In this document: piece by piece, positions 44,177 to 53,694 of the stretch
Layout of the letters: each line of letters starts with the position of its first letter
How positions within the stretch are numbered: position 1 is the first letter of the stretch
Made by a program: the position numbers and the translations under genes
The notes under the pieces: generated by a model
Told to the model about the DNA's origin: nothing
Databases searched by the model: none
Seen by the model: the letters and a program-made list of their open reading frames with translations, nothing else
From: Carboxylicivirga agarovorans
Lineage (GTDB): Bacteria; Bacteroidota; Bacteroidia; Bacteroidales; Marinilabiliaceae
Direction of reading: 5' to 3'
DNA length: 64,000 bases
NCBI RefSeq assembly: GCF_050589845.1
Contig: NZ_JBNGPA010000002.1
Coordinates: forward strand, 1-64,000

Positions 44177-46096
44177 ATGAGAGCTATACTATTAAATATA
44201 TTTAATGGACGAATTGTATCTCCATGGTTGGTTTTGTTAATTGATACAGTTATTGTAACAAATGTATTTGTCTTATCCTACATTGTACGATTAAATATAA
44301 ACCTGCCTGAATATTCGGCCTATGATATGTCATTGAGCGGCTTTGTTATTGTTTTCTTCTACAGCCTGGCATTTTACTTATCGGGTTCGTATCGGGGAAT
44401 TATACGTCACAGTAGCTATGATGAGTTCAAAATTGTCATTAGCTCATGCTTGGGAGCCTTCGTTGTATTGGTTGTCGGGAATGAGTTAATGAATTATTAT
44501 AATGTTAGGCTAGTGCGTTTGTCGCGACTGGTGTTGATATTCCATTTTCTACTCAGCGTTATTTTATGTATCGGTTTTCGAATGTTCGTTAAAGAACTAT
44601 ACGTTTTTCTGACCCGCAAACAAACCACTACCAGGGCACTGATTTTTGGAGCCGGAGAAATGGGAAAAATTACTCTGGAAGCCATACGTAATGACAAGGA
44701 AAACGAATATAATATTGTTGGTTTTGTCGATGATGACTTATCAAGAAGCCATGTTGTTATGCATGGTTGCCCCATTTTAAGCTGGGAAAAAGTACTGCAA
44801 AAATATGAAAAGAAAAGTATTGATGTGGTCATTATGGCTATCAATAATATAAGTGTGCAGCGAAAGCATGAAATAACCGATCTCTGTATGGATAAAGGTT
44901 GGAAGCTGAAGGTTATGCCCTCAGTTAAAAACTGGGTCAATGGAATATCCAATCAAAAGCAGATACGTGATATAAGAATTGAAGATATCCTAGGACGTGA
45001 GGAAATAAACCTGAATCAGCTGAAAATTATGGAAGGCCTGGGTGGTAAGGTTATATTGGTAACAGGTGCTGCAGGTTCAATTGGTTCAGAGATTGTTCGT
45101 CAGCTGCTACGATTCCCCATTCAGAAAATCATAATGGTCGACGTTGCTGAATCTCCCTTGTATAATTTGCAACAGGAGCTATTGCTAAGTCATAGCGATG
45201 CGCCCTTTGAACTGGTATTGGCCGATGTGACCAATAAGAGTCGCATGGAAGAGGTCTTTGGCGAGTATAAACCACAAATCGTTTTTAATGCCGCCGCTTA
45301 TAAACATGTGCCATTAATGGAATCATACCCTTACGAAGCGATTCGGGTTAATATCGGAGGTGTCAAAGTTCTTGCTGATTTGGCTGTTAAAACAAAAGTC
45401 GAAAAATTCGTAATGATCTCAACAGATAAAGCTGTTAACCCAACGAACGTAATGGGATCATCCAAACGTATTTGTGAGATTTATATACAAGCCTTATCGC
45501 AGTTATATGGTATGCAAACCGAGTTTGTAACAACCCGCTTTGGTAATGTGTTGGGATCAAATGGTTCTGTAGTGCCTTTGTTTAAAAGGCAGATCGAGCG
45601 GGGAGGTCCACTAACGGTAACTCACAAAGAAATTACCCGTTATTTTATGACCATCCCAGAGGCTTGTCAATTGGTGTTAGAGGCAGGATTTATGGGTAAT
45701 GGAGGCGAAATTTTCGTGTTTGATATGGGTGAGCCTGTCAAAATTGTTGATCTGGCTAAGGAGATGATTCGCTTGTCGGGCTTAAAGGTAGACGAGGATA
45801 TAAAAATAGTCTACACAGGATTACGTCCTGGTGAGAAGCTTTACGAGGAATTGTTAGCCACAAAGGAAAATACAAAACCTACACACCATGAGAAGATAAT
45901 GATAGCTCATGTTCGTAAGCATAACTACACAGAAGTTAACAGAAATTTGAAAGAATTGCTTGTAGCTTTAGGTAAGGAGAAGAATGAGTTGTTGGTTAGC
46001 AGAATGAAAGCAATGGTGCCTGAATATAAATCACAGAATAGTGATTTTTGTCTACTGGATGAAAAGAAAGAACCAGTCCTGGAGCATCAGAGATAG
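44177..46096 (+). CDS. UDP-GlcNAc 4,6-dehydratase (PglF/WbpM/CapD family)
   Basis: A 639-residue protein. Four N-terminal membrane helices (about 10-125) precede a first nucleotide-binding domain (RALIFGAGEMGKITLEAI) and a catalytic short-chain dehydrogenase domain with GAAGSIGSEIVRQLL near 297. NAAAYKHVPLMES and ISTDKAVNPTNVMGSSKR are the family's catalytic region (Thr-Asp-Lys in place of the classical Tyr motif). It makes the UDP-4-keto-6-deoxy sugar used by the PglE-like aminotransferase. It is outside the main locus, separated by the export genes, and appears to be its own transcript. Confidence 0.95.
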   Translation: MRAILLNIFNGRIVSPWLVLLIDTVIVTNVFVLSYIVRLNINLPEYSAYDMSLSGFVIVFFYSLAFYLSGSYRGIIRHSSYDEFKIVISSCLGAFVVLVVGNELMNYYNVRLVRLSRLVLIFHFLLSVILCIGFRMFVKELYVFLTRKQTTTRALIFGAGEMGKITLEAIRNDKENEYNIVGFVDDDLSRSHVVMHGCPILSWEKVLQKYEKKSIDVVIMAINNISVQRKHEITDLCMDKGWKLKVMPSVKNWVNGISNQKQIRDIRIEDILGREEINLNQLKIMEGLGGKVILVTGAAGSIGSEIVRQLLRFPIQKIIMVDVAESPLYNLQQELLLSHSDAPFELVLADVTNKSRMEEVFGEYKPQIVFNAAAYKHVPLMESYPYEAIRVNIGGVKVLADLAVKTKVEKFVMISTDKAVNPTNVMGSSKRICEIYIQALSQLYGMQTEFVTTRFGNVLGSNGSVVPLFKRQIERGGPLTVTHKEITRYFMTIPEACQLVLEAGFMGNGGEIFVFDMGEPVKIVDLAKEMIRLSGLKVDEDIKIVYTGLRPGEKLYEELLATKENTKPTHHEKIMIAHVRKHNYTEVNRNLKELLVALGKEKNELLVSRMKAMVPEYKSQNSDFCLLDEKKEPVLEHQR

Positions 46097-46170
46097 AATT
46101 TTCTCTTCCATTGATTTAATTGCTTAAAGGATTTGCTTTCGTCAGAGGGTTTAACGTCAGGCTAATAATG

Positions 46171-46425
46171 CTAATCCGATATTAATCGATCTAAATCTTG
46201 CTTGCCAAATAAAGTGGGGTAATCCTCTAAAAATTGCTCCATTACTACTTTCATAACGGTTTCACGCATAAATTTAGACTTGTTGCTGATCTTGTATTTT
46301 TTACAATAAACATTTACAGCGTCTTTTTCTTTGTCATTCAATAAAAAGGTAGCTCTGTGTTTGCGACGAAGTGCTTGCTCGCGAGAGATAACTTTTTGTT
46401 GATTTTTTTTTGCTTTTCTTGCCAT
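46171..46425 (-). CDS. Small basic protein, possible ribbon-helix-helix regulator
   Basis: An 84-residue protein with a very basic N-terminus (MARKAKKNQQK). Its middle (FLLNDKEKDAVNVYCKKYKI, then SNKSKFMRETVMKVV) has the look of a ribbon-helix-helix DNA-binding or mobilisation-accessory domain. The C-terminus is acidic. It is on the opposite strand to its neighbours with its own 5' region. I do not recognise a named family, and the DNA-binding call is tentative. The coding pattern is convincing. Confidence 0.65.
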   Translation of the reverse strand: MARKAKKNQQKVISREQALRRKHRATFLLNDKEKDAVNVYCKKYKISNKSKFMRETVMKVVMEQFLEDYPTLFGKQDLDRLISD

Positions 46426-46573
46426 TCAGAGGTGATGATTACGCCTGCAAAAATAATAAAAATAGTCAATTGATTCGGTTGATATCAAGCTTAAAGCAAC
46501 TGAAGTACGATTAATTAGTGATGCATTTAGTGATAAAAGTGGAGCGTTTATTAGAATTATCAAAAATCCCTTA

Positions 46574-46581
46574 TAAATTTG
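46574..46581 (+). promoter_or_regulatory. -7 box of the yebC-like gene
   Basis: TAAATTTG matches TAnnTTTG and lies 30 nt before the ATG at 46612. The best upstream element is a TTTA about 23 nt away, so the -33 box is weak. Confidence 0.45.
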
Positions 46582-46611
46582 CGGAATAATTAATGATGAA
46601 TTTATTACAAA

Positions 46612-47322
46612 ATGGGACGCGCATTTGAATATAGAAAGGCCTCAAAACTCAAGCGTTGGGGAACAATGGCCAAAACTTTTACAAAGATTGGAAAACAAAT
46701 AACCATGTGTGTGAAAGAAAGCGGACCGGATCCGTCGAGTAACTCACGCTTACGTGTGTTGATTCAGAATGCTAAGGCTGCAAATATGCCAAAGGATAAT
46801 GTTGAGCGCGCGATCAAAAAAGCAAGCAGTAAAGATACTGCTGATTATAAAGAGGTGGTTTACGAAGGTTATGGTCCTTTCGGAACAGCTTTTATGGTTG
46901 AGACAGCAACTGACAACACAACGCGAACGGTAGCTAATGTTCGTTCATATTTTAACAAGTATGGCGGTTCCCTGGGAACAAGTGGTTGTGTAGACTATAT
47001 GTTTGAGCATAAATGCAACTTTAAGGTTGTCATGAAAGAAGGTGTTGATCTTGAAGAGTTAGAGCTTGAGCTGATCGATTTTGGCGTTCAGGAGATCTTT
47101 GAGGATGAAGGTTTCATTATGATCTATGGTGATTTCGAGGGTTTTGGCCCTATTCAAAAGTACCTTGAAGATAATGGCTTTGAAATTGAGAATGCTGAAT
47201 TTGAACGAATTCCTCAGGACACTAAAGAACTGAATGATGAGCAAATGGCAGAGATAGATAAATTGCTTGCCAAGTTTGAAGAGGATGACGACGTAACAAA
47301 TGTTTTTAATAACATTAAGTAA
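46612..47322 (+). CDS. yebC: YebC/PmpR/TACO1 family protein
   Basis: A 236-residue protein of the universally conserved YebC family. The N-terminal motif MGRAFEYRKASKLKRW is a Bacteroidota variant of the usual GHSKWHNI start. NAKAANMPKDNVERAIKKA and YEGYGPFGTAFMVE are the classic signatures. Members relieve ribosome stalling on proline-rich stretches or act as DNA-binding regulators. It is monocistronic, with a promoter box in front and a hairpin terminator behind. Confidence 0.95.
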   Translation: MGRAFEYRKASKLKRWGTMAKTFTKIGKQITMCVKESGPDPSSNSRLRVLIQNAKAANMPKDNVERAIKKASSKDTADYKEVVYEGYGPFGTAFMVETATDNTTRTVANVRSYFNKYGGSLGTSGCVDYMFEHKCNFKVVMKEGVDLEELELELIDFGVQEIFEDEGFIMIYGDFEGFGPIQKYLEDNGFEIENAEFERIPQDTKELNDEQMAEIDKLLAKFEEDDDVTNVFNNIK

Positions 47323-47384
47323 TGCTCGTTTATAGAGATTTTAAAATTGATAATCGTTTATCCTGATATAAACGCAAAAAATAT

Positions 47385-47422
47385 AAAGCGGCAACCTGAA
47401 CAAATCGGGTTGCCGCTTTTTA
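47385..47422 (+). terminator. Terminator of the yebC-like gene
   Basis: AAAGCGGCAACC (47385-47396) pairs with GGTTGCCGCTTT (47408-47419) and is followed by T's. It lies about 60 nt after the stop codon. Confidence 0.9.
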
Positions 47423-47538
47423 TTTTAATGAGATTCATCAATTTTGATACTTATGACAATAAAGCATGAGATTTATCCTTGCTAATTGTTGATGAGATAT
47501 GTACTTTTCAATCAGATAATAAAATTAATAACAATAAT

Positions 47539-48909
47539 ATGCAAGATTTAAAACAATACATTGAAGACAACAAGGAACGTTTCCTTGATGAATTATTTGG
47601 TTTGATCCGTATTCCATCTATAAGCTCTAAGCCTGAGCATAAAGATGATATGTACAAATGTGCTGAGCACTGGAAGAGCTTATTGCTCGCCGGTGGTGCT
47701 GATAAAGCAGAACTAATGGAAACAGAAGGTAATCCGGTTGTATATGGCGAGAAAATGATGGACCCATCATATCCTACCGTTTTGGTTTACGCACACTATG
47801 ATGTACAGCCTGCTGAGCCATTGGAATTATGGAAGTCGCCTCCTTTTGAACCGGAAATACGTGACGGTAAGATCTATGCACGTGGGGCTGATGATGATAA
47901 AGGACAGGGTTTTATGCACACAAAGGCCTTTGAATACCTGGTTAAAACCAATCAGTTGAAGTGTAATGTTAAATTCTTGATTGAAGGAGAAGAAGAAGTT
48001 GGTTCGCCAAGCTTACCTAAGTTCTGTGAGGATAATAAAGAGCTTTTAAAGTCTGATGTCATCCTTGTTTCAGATACGGGAATGATTGCTCCTGATGTTC
48101 CAACCATTACTACAGGTCTTCGTGGTCTGTGCTATTGGGAAGTTGAAGTGACTGGTCCTAACCGTGACTTACATTCTGGCCTGTTTGGAGGTGCTGTAGC
48201 TAATCCAATCAATGTATTGGCGAAGATGATCACTCAAATGGTAGATGAAAATGGACACATCACTGTACCAGGATTCTACGATGACGTTGTTGAGATTTCA
48301 GATGATGAGCGTGCTATGATGGCAAAGGCTCCTTATAGTGAAGAAGAATATAAAAAGGCCTTAGATGTAGAGGAATTAGCCGGAGAAAAAGGTTTTACAA
48401 CGAATGAGCGTACAGGTATTCGCCCGTCATTTGATGTTTGCGGTATCTGGGGTGGTTACACCGGTGAGGGTGCTAAAACAGTATTACCATCAAAAGCATA
48501 TGCAAAAATATCTTCGCGTTTGGTTCCAGATCAGGATCATCAAAAACTGGCAGAATTATTCTGCAAGCATTTTGAATCAATTGCGCCTAAGAGTGTAAAA
48601 GTTAAAGTGAAGCATTTGCATGGCGGACAGGCTTATGGTTGTCCTATTGATCTGCCAGCTTACCAGGCTGCAGAAAAAGCATGTGAAACTGTTTATGGCC
48701 AGCGTCCTGTGCCGGTTCGTAGTGGAGGTTCAATTCCAATTATCTCTGATTTCGAGCGTATTTTAGGAGTTAAGGCTGTTTTAATGGGATTTGGTTTAGA
48801 AGCTGATGCTATTCACTCACCAAACGAAAACTATCCTTTGGAGCAGTTTTTCAATGGTATTAATACGATCCCATACTTCTACAAGTATTTTGCAGAAATG
48901 GGAAAATAA
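47539..48909 (+). CDS. M20 family dipeptidase/deacylase
   Basis: A protein of about 456 residues in the ArgE/DapE/carnosinase-like M20 family. Metal ligands are seen in VLVYAHYDVQP, RGADDDKGQ, the catalytic Glu pair in IEGEEEVGSP, and the late His in DAIHSPNENYP. It hydrolyses dipeptides or N-acyl amino acids in the cytoplasm with two metal ions. A TTG at 47479 would extend the frame by 20 residues, but the ATG at 47539 opens the conserved family start (MQDLKQYIEDNKERF), so it is preferred. Confidence 0.92.
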   Translation: MQDLKQYIEDNKERFLDELFGLIRIPSISSKPEHKDDMYKCAEHWKSLLLAGGADKAELMETEGNPVVYGEKMMDPSYPTVLVYAHYDVQPAEPLELWKSPPFEPEIRDGKIYARGADDDKGQGFMHTKAFEYLVKTNQLKCNVKFLIEGEEEVGSPSLPKFCEDNKELLKSDVILVSDTGMIAPDVPTITTGLRGLCYWEVEVTGPNRDLHSGLFGGAVANPINVLAKMITQMVDENGHITVPGFYDDVVEISDDERAMMAKAPYSEEEYKKALDVEELAGEKGFTTNERTGIRPSFDVCGIWGGYTGEGAKTVLPSKAYAKISSRLVPDQDHQKLAELFCKHFESIAPKSVKVKVKHLHGGQAYGCPIDLPAYQAAEKACETVYGQRPVPVRSGGSIPIISDFERILGVKAVLMGFGLEADAIHSPNENYPLEQFFNGINTIPYFYKYFAEMGK

Positions 48910-48973
48910 TATGTTTTTGAGATAGGGGTGTATATTATATATACTCTTTCAAAATATGGCATTTTTATTTTAG

Positions 48974-49007
48974 AAGCCACCCTCATAGTGAGGGTGGCTT
49001 TTTTTAT
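48974..49007 (+). terminator. Terminator of the dipeptidase gene
   Basis: AAGCCACCCTCA (48974-48985), a 3-nt loop and TGAGGGTGGCTT (48989-49000) form a perfect 12-bp stem followed by seven T's. Confidence 0.93.
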
Positions 49008-49173
49008 TAATGTTTTTAGTTTTTTGTTGCCTGGGTGTTAAAAAACAGGGTTAATTCAGGTGTAAAATGTAAAAATATTCACTCATACCTCTAAAAAATA
49101 GCCTTTAATCAATAAAAAATGAAAAAATATTCATTTTAGGCTGCAAAAATGATGGTTGATATTCAAAAATGTA

Positions 49174-49181
49174 TATTTTTG
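49174..49181 (+). promoter_or_regulatory. -7 box of the glutamine synthetase gene
   Basis: TATTTTTG matches TAnnTTTG. A TTG lies 15 nt upstream (49156-49158), a little closer than usual. It falls inside the most extended reading frame (ATG at 49169), which argues for translation from 49214. Confidence 0.45.
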
Positions 49182-49213
49182 CTCCTGCTAACTCGATAAA
49201 AAATAAAAAGACT

Positions 49214-51403
49214 ATGGCACAATTAAGATTTCAGGCTTTAGCCGAATTGATGAACAGGGAGGCAAAAGAAGTAAGCTTTCCTTCAGCTAAAACAACTGAC
49301 TACTATGGGGAATTGGTTTTCAACAAAGAAGCAATGTCAAAGTATTTGTCACAAGATGCTTACAAGGCAGTAAAAGTGGCAATTGACAAAGGCGATGCAA
49401 TTGATCGTAAAGTTGCTGATAATGTAGCTTCTGGAATGAAGGCATGGGCAATGGAGCGTGGTGCTACGCATTACACTCACTGGTTCCAACCCTTGACTGA
49501 TGGTACTGCTGAAAAGCATGATGGCTTTTTGGATTATGGCGACAATGGTAATATGATTGAGTCGTTTTCAGGTAAGCTACTTGCTCAACAGGAACCTGAT
49601 GCATCATCTTTCCCTTCAGGAGGTATTCGTCAAACATTTGAAGCCCGTGGATATACAGCCTGGGACGTGTCATCACCTGCATTTATTATCGGTACTACAC
49701 TTTGTATTCCTACAGTATTTATTTCATATACAGGAGAGGCATTAGATTATAAAACTCCTTTCCTTAAAGCATTGCACGCAGTTGATAAAGCAGCTGTAGG
49801 TGTTGCTCAGTATTTTGACAAAGACGTTAAAAAGGTACATACTAACCTTGGATGGGAGCAGGAGTATTTCTTAATTGATACCGCACTTTTCCAGGCTCGT
49901 CCTGACCTTATGACGACTGGTCGTACTTTGATGGGACACTCTTCAGCAAAAGATCAGCAGCTGGATGACCACTACTTTGGTTCTATTCCTGAGCGTGTGG
50001 GTAAATTCATGATCGAATTGGAGATCGAATGTCACAAACTGGGTATACCTGTAAAAACTCGTCACAATGAGGTGGCTCCAAACCAGTTTGAGGTAGCCCC
50101 TATTTATGAAGAAGCTAACCTTGCTAACGATCATAACCAGTTATTGATGGATGTGATGAAGCGTGTTGCTCGTCACCACAAGTTTGAAGTTATTCTTCAC
50201 GAGAAGCCATTTGCTGGTATCAATGGTTCTGGTAAACACAACAACTGGTCATTGGCAACCGATACAGGTGTGGTATTAATGGCTCCAGGTAAGAACCCTA
50301 AAGGTAACCTTCAGTTCTTGACTTTCGTTGTGAATGCTATTGCTGCTGTATATAAGAGTCAGGATTTATTACGTGCATCTATTCTAACAGCATCAAATAG
50401 TCACCGTTTAGGTGCAAATGAAGCACCTCCGGCTATTATCTCTGTATTTACCGGATCACAGATTGCCGATATGCTTGATAATCTGGCTGAGCGTATTACT
50501 GATCAGAAAATGACTCCGGATGAGAAAACAGCTCTTAAGTTAGGTATTGGACGTATTCCTGAAATTTTATTAGATAACACTGATCGTAACCGTACATCAC
50601 CATTTGCATTTACTGGTAACCGTTTTGAGTTCCGTGCTGTTGGTTCTATGACTAACTGTGCAGCTCCTTTAACGTCTTTAAGTGCTGCAATGGCTGTTCA
50701 GTTAGAAGAGTTCAAGAAAGATGTTGATGCTTTAATCGAGAGCGGGGTTAAAAAGGATGAGGCAATCTTCCAGACTATTAAGAAGGTTATTTTAGAGTCG
50801 AACCCAATTCGTTTTAACGGTGATGGTTACTCAGATGAGTGGAAGGATGAAGCCGCTAAAAGAGGATTAACAAATATTACTTCAGTACCTGAGTCATTGT
50901 CTAAATATCTAGATCAGACTTCAAAAGACATTTTAGTTGGTACAGGCGTAATGTCTGATCGCGAACTGGAAGCACGTGTTGAAGTTGAAATGGAGAAATT
51001 CACGAAGAAGATACAGATCGAAGCTCGTGTATTGGGTGACCTTGCTATCAACCATATCGTACCAACAGCTATTCAGTATCAGACTGAGTTGATCCATAAC
51101 GTACAAGGTATGCGTGATATCTTTGACGAAAAGGAATTTGCTGAATTGGCAGGTGCTCGTAAAGAATTAATTAAAACTATCTCTGGACATATTTCTTCAA
51201 TTAAAGCTAAAGTTGCTGAAATGATTGAGGCTCGTAAAAAATGTAATATTCTTGAGTCTGAAACTGAGAAGGCATTTGCTTATGACAAAGACGTGCGTCC
51301 TTACCTGGATGATATTCGTTACCACATTGATAAGTTAGAATTAACTGTTGATAATGAAATGTGGCCATTACCAAAATACCGTGAATTGTTATTCCACAGA
51401 TAA
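49214..51403 (+). CDS. glnN: Glutamine synthetase type III
   Basis: A 729-residue protein, the standard length of the Bacteroides-type GSIII. Recognisable blocks are QTFEARGYTAWDVSSPAFI, LGWEQEYFLID, the VAPNQFEVAPIYEEANLA and NDHNQLLMDVMKR segments, and INGSGKHNNWSLATD, which form the ATP/glutamate/ammonium site. It makes glutamine from glutamate and ammonia and works as a large oligomer. The ATG at 49214 (MAQLRFQALAEL) matches the family start and lies after the promoter box; the ATG at 49169 would add 15 atypical residues. It is monocistronic with its own terminator. Confidence 0.97.
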   Translation: MAQLRFQALAELMNREAKEVSFPSAKTTDYYGELVFNKEAMSKYLSQDAYKAVKVAIDKGDAIDRKVADNVASGMKAWAMERGATHYTHWFQPLTDGTAEKHDGFLDYGDNGNMIESFSGKLLAQQEPDASSFPSGGIRQTFEARGYTAWDVSSPAFIIGTTLCIPTVFISYTGEALDYKTPFLKALHAVDKAAVGVAQYFDKDVKKVHTNLGWEQEYFLIDTALFQARPDLMTTGRTLMGHSSAKDQQLDDHYFGSIPERVGKFMIELEIECHKLGIPVKTRHNEVAPNQFEVAPIYEEANLANDHNQLLMDVMKRVARHHKFEVILHEKPFAGINGSGKHNNWSLATDTGVVLMAPGKNPKGNLQFLTFVVNAIAAVYKSQDLLRASILTASNSHRLGANEAPPAIISVFTGSQIADMLDNLAERITDQKMTPDEKTALKLGIGRIPEILLDNTDRNRTSPFAFTGNRFEFRAVGSMTNCAAPLTSLSAAMAVQLEEFKKDVDALIESGVKKDEAIFQTIKKVILESNPIRFNGDGYSDEWKDEAAKRGLTNITSVPESLSKYLDQTSKDILVGTGVMSDRELEARVEVEMEKFTKKIQIEARVLGDLAINHIVPTAIQYQTELIHNVQGMRDIFDEKEFAELAGARKELIKTISGHISSIKAKVAEMIEARKKCNILESETEKAFAYDKDVRPYLDDIRYHIDKLELTVDNEMWPLPKYRELLFHR

Positions 51404-51424
51404 AAAAGGAAAAAAATCTACACT

Positions 51425-51459
51425 AAAAAAGGTTGCAGCAAACGCTGCAACCTTTTTTT
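51425..51459 (+). terminator. Terminator of the glutamine synthetase gene
   Basis: A perfect 15-bp stem (51425-51439 against 51444-51458) with loop AAAC and a T tract, 21 nt after the stop codon. Confidence 0.93.
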
Positions 51460-51555
51460 ATGCCTTAATTCCTTATTGAGTCTTAACTACACCTGTTGCG
51501 TTTACTTGACACAAGTGCTATATACAGAGATTACTATATTGTACGATCAGCTTAT

Positions 51556-52212
51556 TCAGACCATCGCCAATACAGCCTTTACCACATTATCTGCTCCCTC
51601 AGCAATTTGCAGGATATTGGCATCGAGCATATAGCAAGGAGTAGTGGCGATTTTGTTAGCTTCATCAACCACTACCTCACCGTGATTTGTGGTTTCATGG
51701 TTGCCACCCATCGCTTCTATTGCCTGGGCTGTACCTTCGTCCTGACCAATGGTAACGGTTACTTCGCCTAATATTTTCGCTATTACAGCCGGGGCAATGC
51801 ATAGGGCTCCAATGGGCTTTCCGGCCGCATGTGTTTCTTTTACTGCTCTTTCTGTTTCTGCTTCAACAGTACACGCAGGTCCATCAAAAGCAACAGAGCT
51901 AAGGTTTTTAGCCGCACCAAAACCACCAGGTAGGATTAAAGCATCAAAGTCGGCAGCCTTGTATTCGCTTAATGGTTGAATGGCACCACGGGCAATACGA
52001 GCAGCTTCAACCAATACGTTGCGCTTTTCATCAGCAGGCTCTCCTTTTAGGTGGTTAATAACATGATGCTGATCAACATCAGGGGCAAAAATTGTGTAGT
52101 CGGCACCTTGCCTGGCAATGGCAAGCAAGCTTAATACCGATTCGTGTATCTCAGCGCCATCGTATACACCGCATCCCGATAAAATGACGGCTGTTTGTTT
52201 TTTAGTTGTCAT
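51556..52212 (-). CDS. elbB: ElbB-like glyoxalase (DJ-1/PfpI superfamily)
   Basis: A 218-residue DJ-1/PfpI-superfamily protein. VILSGCGVYDGAEIHESVL at the start, LILPGGFGAAKNLS, and the nucleophile-elbow Cys in GALCIAPAVI are typical of ElbB (isoprenoid biosynthesis protein with amidotransferase-like domain). E. coli ElbB has weak glyoxalase activity; the old link to isoprenoid synthesis is poorly supported. It stands alone on the minus strand between two plus-strand units. Confidence 0.94.
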   Translation of the reverse strand: MTTKKQTAVILSGCGVYDGAEIHESVLSLLAIARQGADYTIFAPDVDQHHVINHLKGEPADEKRNVLVEAARIARGAIQPLSEYKAADFDALILPGGFGAAKNLSSVAFDGPACTVEAETERAVKETHAAGKPIGALCIAPAVIAKILGEVTVTIGQDEGTAQAIEAMGGNHETTNHGEVVVDEANKIATTPCYMLDANILQIAEGADNVVKAVLAMV

Positions 52213-52541
52213 GGTTTGTTATTTAATGTGAGCTATAAAATTAAGCTATTTTACCATGTCATGCTAAAAGACGATTGCTCTTTTATTTAAGATCAATAAA
52301 ACAATGTTCTTATTGCCTGCTATCGCATTAAGTTATAAAAAAGGATGGAGACCTTATAAAAATGATGTCCCATTTATAAGCTGAAGCTGTGTCAGTTATT
52401 TTGTGTGCTGTTAAAACATAAAACGTTCAATGCTAAACGATTTGCCGGTTAGTTTGTTTATTGATTAGCAATTTCTGATTTTGTATCATCGAATTCAATC
52501 AGGTACTTAATACGGATCTAACCACAAATCTATTGATAATT
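52213..52541. other. Divergent intergenic region, elbB to outer-membrane barrel
   Basis: No gene is seen. The plus-strand side has TTTG followed after about 20 nt by TACTTAAT near 52502-52510, a partial match to the promoter consensus. Nothing else stands out. Confidence 0.4.
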
Positions 52542-53651
52542 ATGAGACTGCTTTTACCGCTTATACTGGGCTGCCTTAGTTGCACAGCTGCCTTATCACA
52601 AAATAAATCGTCTGCCTTCAGGGACACACTTGACAATGCCATTGATGTGAGCCGTTATTTGACTGAAATGAAAGGCCTATTACCAGTTCCTATTATTATG
52701 ACGGAACCTGCCATTGGTTATGGTGGTGGTATTGCTTTGTCTTATTTTCATGGTTCTATTATGGAAAAAGGCAATATTCCCGATATAACAAGTGGTTTTG
52801 GAGGATTAACAGAGAATGGAACCTGGTTTGGCGGATTGTTTCATCTGGGTTTTTGGAAGCAGGATAGAATAAGGTATATGGGTCTCATTGGTAAAGGTAA
52901 TATCAACTTCGATTATTACGGTCCAAATAATATTCTGCCGGAGCCGGTAGAGATGAACCTGGACACCTGGATGTTTGTACAGCAACTAAAGTTTCGGATC
53001 AAAGAAACTGACTTTTTTATCGGGGCTCGTTATTTTAATTACAACGGTACAAATACGCTTCAATTACCCATTGATATTCCAGAATATTCGGGAAAGAGCT
53101 TTGATTCTGAACTTAGTGAATTGTCAGTAATGCTTGATTTTGATACGCGTGATAACGTATTTACCCCTTCCAAAGGTATATATGCACAGTTAAAAGGTAC
53201 CTATAGTGATGAGTGGATGGGCGGGGCAGACTTTTATGGACGCCTTTCAGGCGTGTTACTGGCCTTTGGTGATCTGAGCGAAAAAACGACGATAGGCGCG
53301 CGTATTGAAACACTGTATGCAAGCGAGAATACACCATTCTGGGCTATACCGGGTATAAATATGCGTGGCGTGCCTGCTGTAAAGTATCAAGGGAATAATG
53401 TCAACCTGCTTGAGGTACAGCTTAATTACAAGCTTAATTACAGATGGGAGGTCTTAGGATTCACCGGAATGGGTGTAACGGCACCTTTAGATGATGGATG
53501 GTTGAAAACCAATCAATCGGTAAGATCCGTAGGAACAGGTTTTCGTTATTTACTGGCACGTGTATTTGGCTTAAGCGGAGGAATGGATTTTGCCTGGAGC
53601 GATGAAGATTTCGGTTTTTATATCGTCATGGGGCATGCCTGGGCCCGATAG
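52542..53651 (+). CDS. Omp85-superfamily outer-membrane barrel without POTRA domains
   Basis: About 369 residues. The signal peptide (MRLLLPLILGCLSCTAALSQ) leads directly into a beta-barrel pattern. The C-terminal half carries bacterial surface antigen features: LDFDTRDNVFTPSKGIYAQL, then TIGARIETLYASENTPFWAI, and RGVPAVKYQGNNVNLLEVQL, the typical arginine-containing motif of the L6 loop region. No POTRA repeats precede it, so it belongs to the short patatin-associated/BamA-like barrel group. Function unknown. The ATG at 52542 is preferred to the TTG at 52533. Confidence 0.82.
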   Translation: MRLLLPLILGCLSCTAALSQNKSSAFRDTLDNAIDVSRYLTEMKGLLPVPIIMTEPAIGYGGGIALSYFHGSIMEKGNIPDITSGFGGLTENGTWFGGLFHLGFWKQDRIRYMGLIGKGNINFDYYGPNNILPEPVEMNLDTWMFVQQLKFRIKETDFFIGARYFNYNGTNTLQLPIDIPEYSGKSFDSELSELSVMLDFDTRDNVFTPSKGIYAQLKGTYSDEWMGGADFYGRLSGVLLAFGDLSEKTTIGARIETLYASENTPFWAIPGINMRGVPAVKYQGNNVNLLEVQLNYKLNYRWEVLGFTGMGVTAPLDDGWLKTNQSVRSVGTGFRYLLARVFGLSGGMDFAWSDEDFGFYIVMGHAWAR

Positions 53652-53694
53652 CCGTATCAATATTATAGTTGTATTAATAGTTAAGTTTGTCAAT

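Larger units (their letters stand above)
48910..49213. other. Intergenic region with terminator and GSIII promoter
   Basis: Contains the dipeptidase terminator (48974-49007) and, near its end, a TATTTTTG promoter box (49174-49181). No gene is seen. Confidence 0.6.

Noticed and set aside
8275..46096. Insertion sequences or transposase remnants within the glycan locus
   Set aside because: No transposase-like protein, terminal repeats or broken genes are visible; all large frames are intact.
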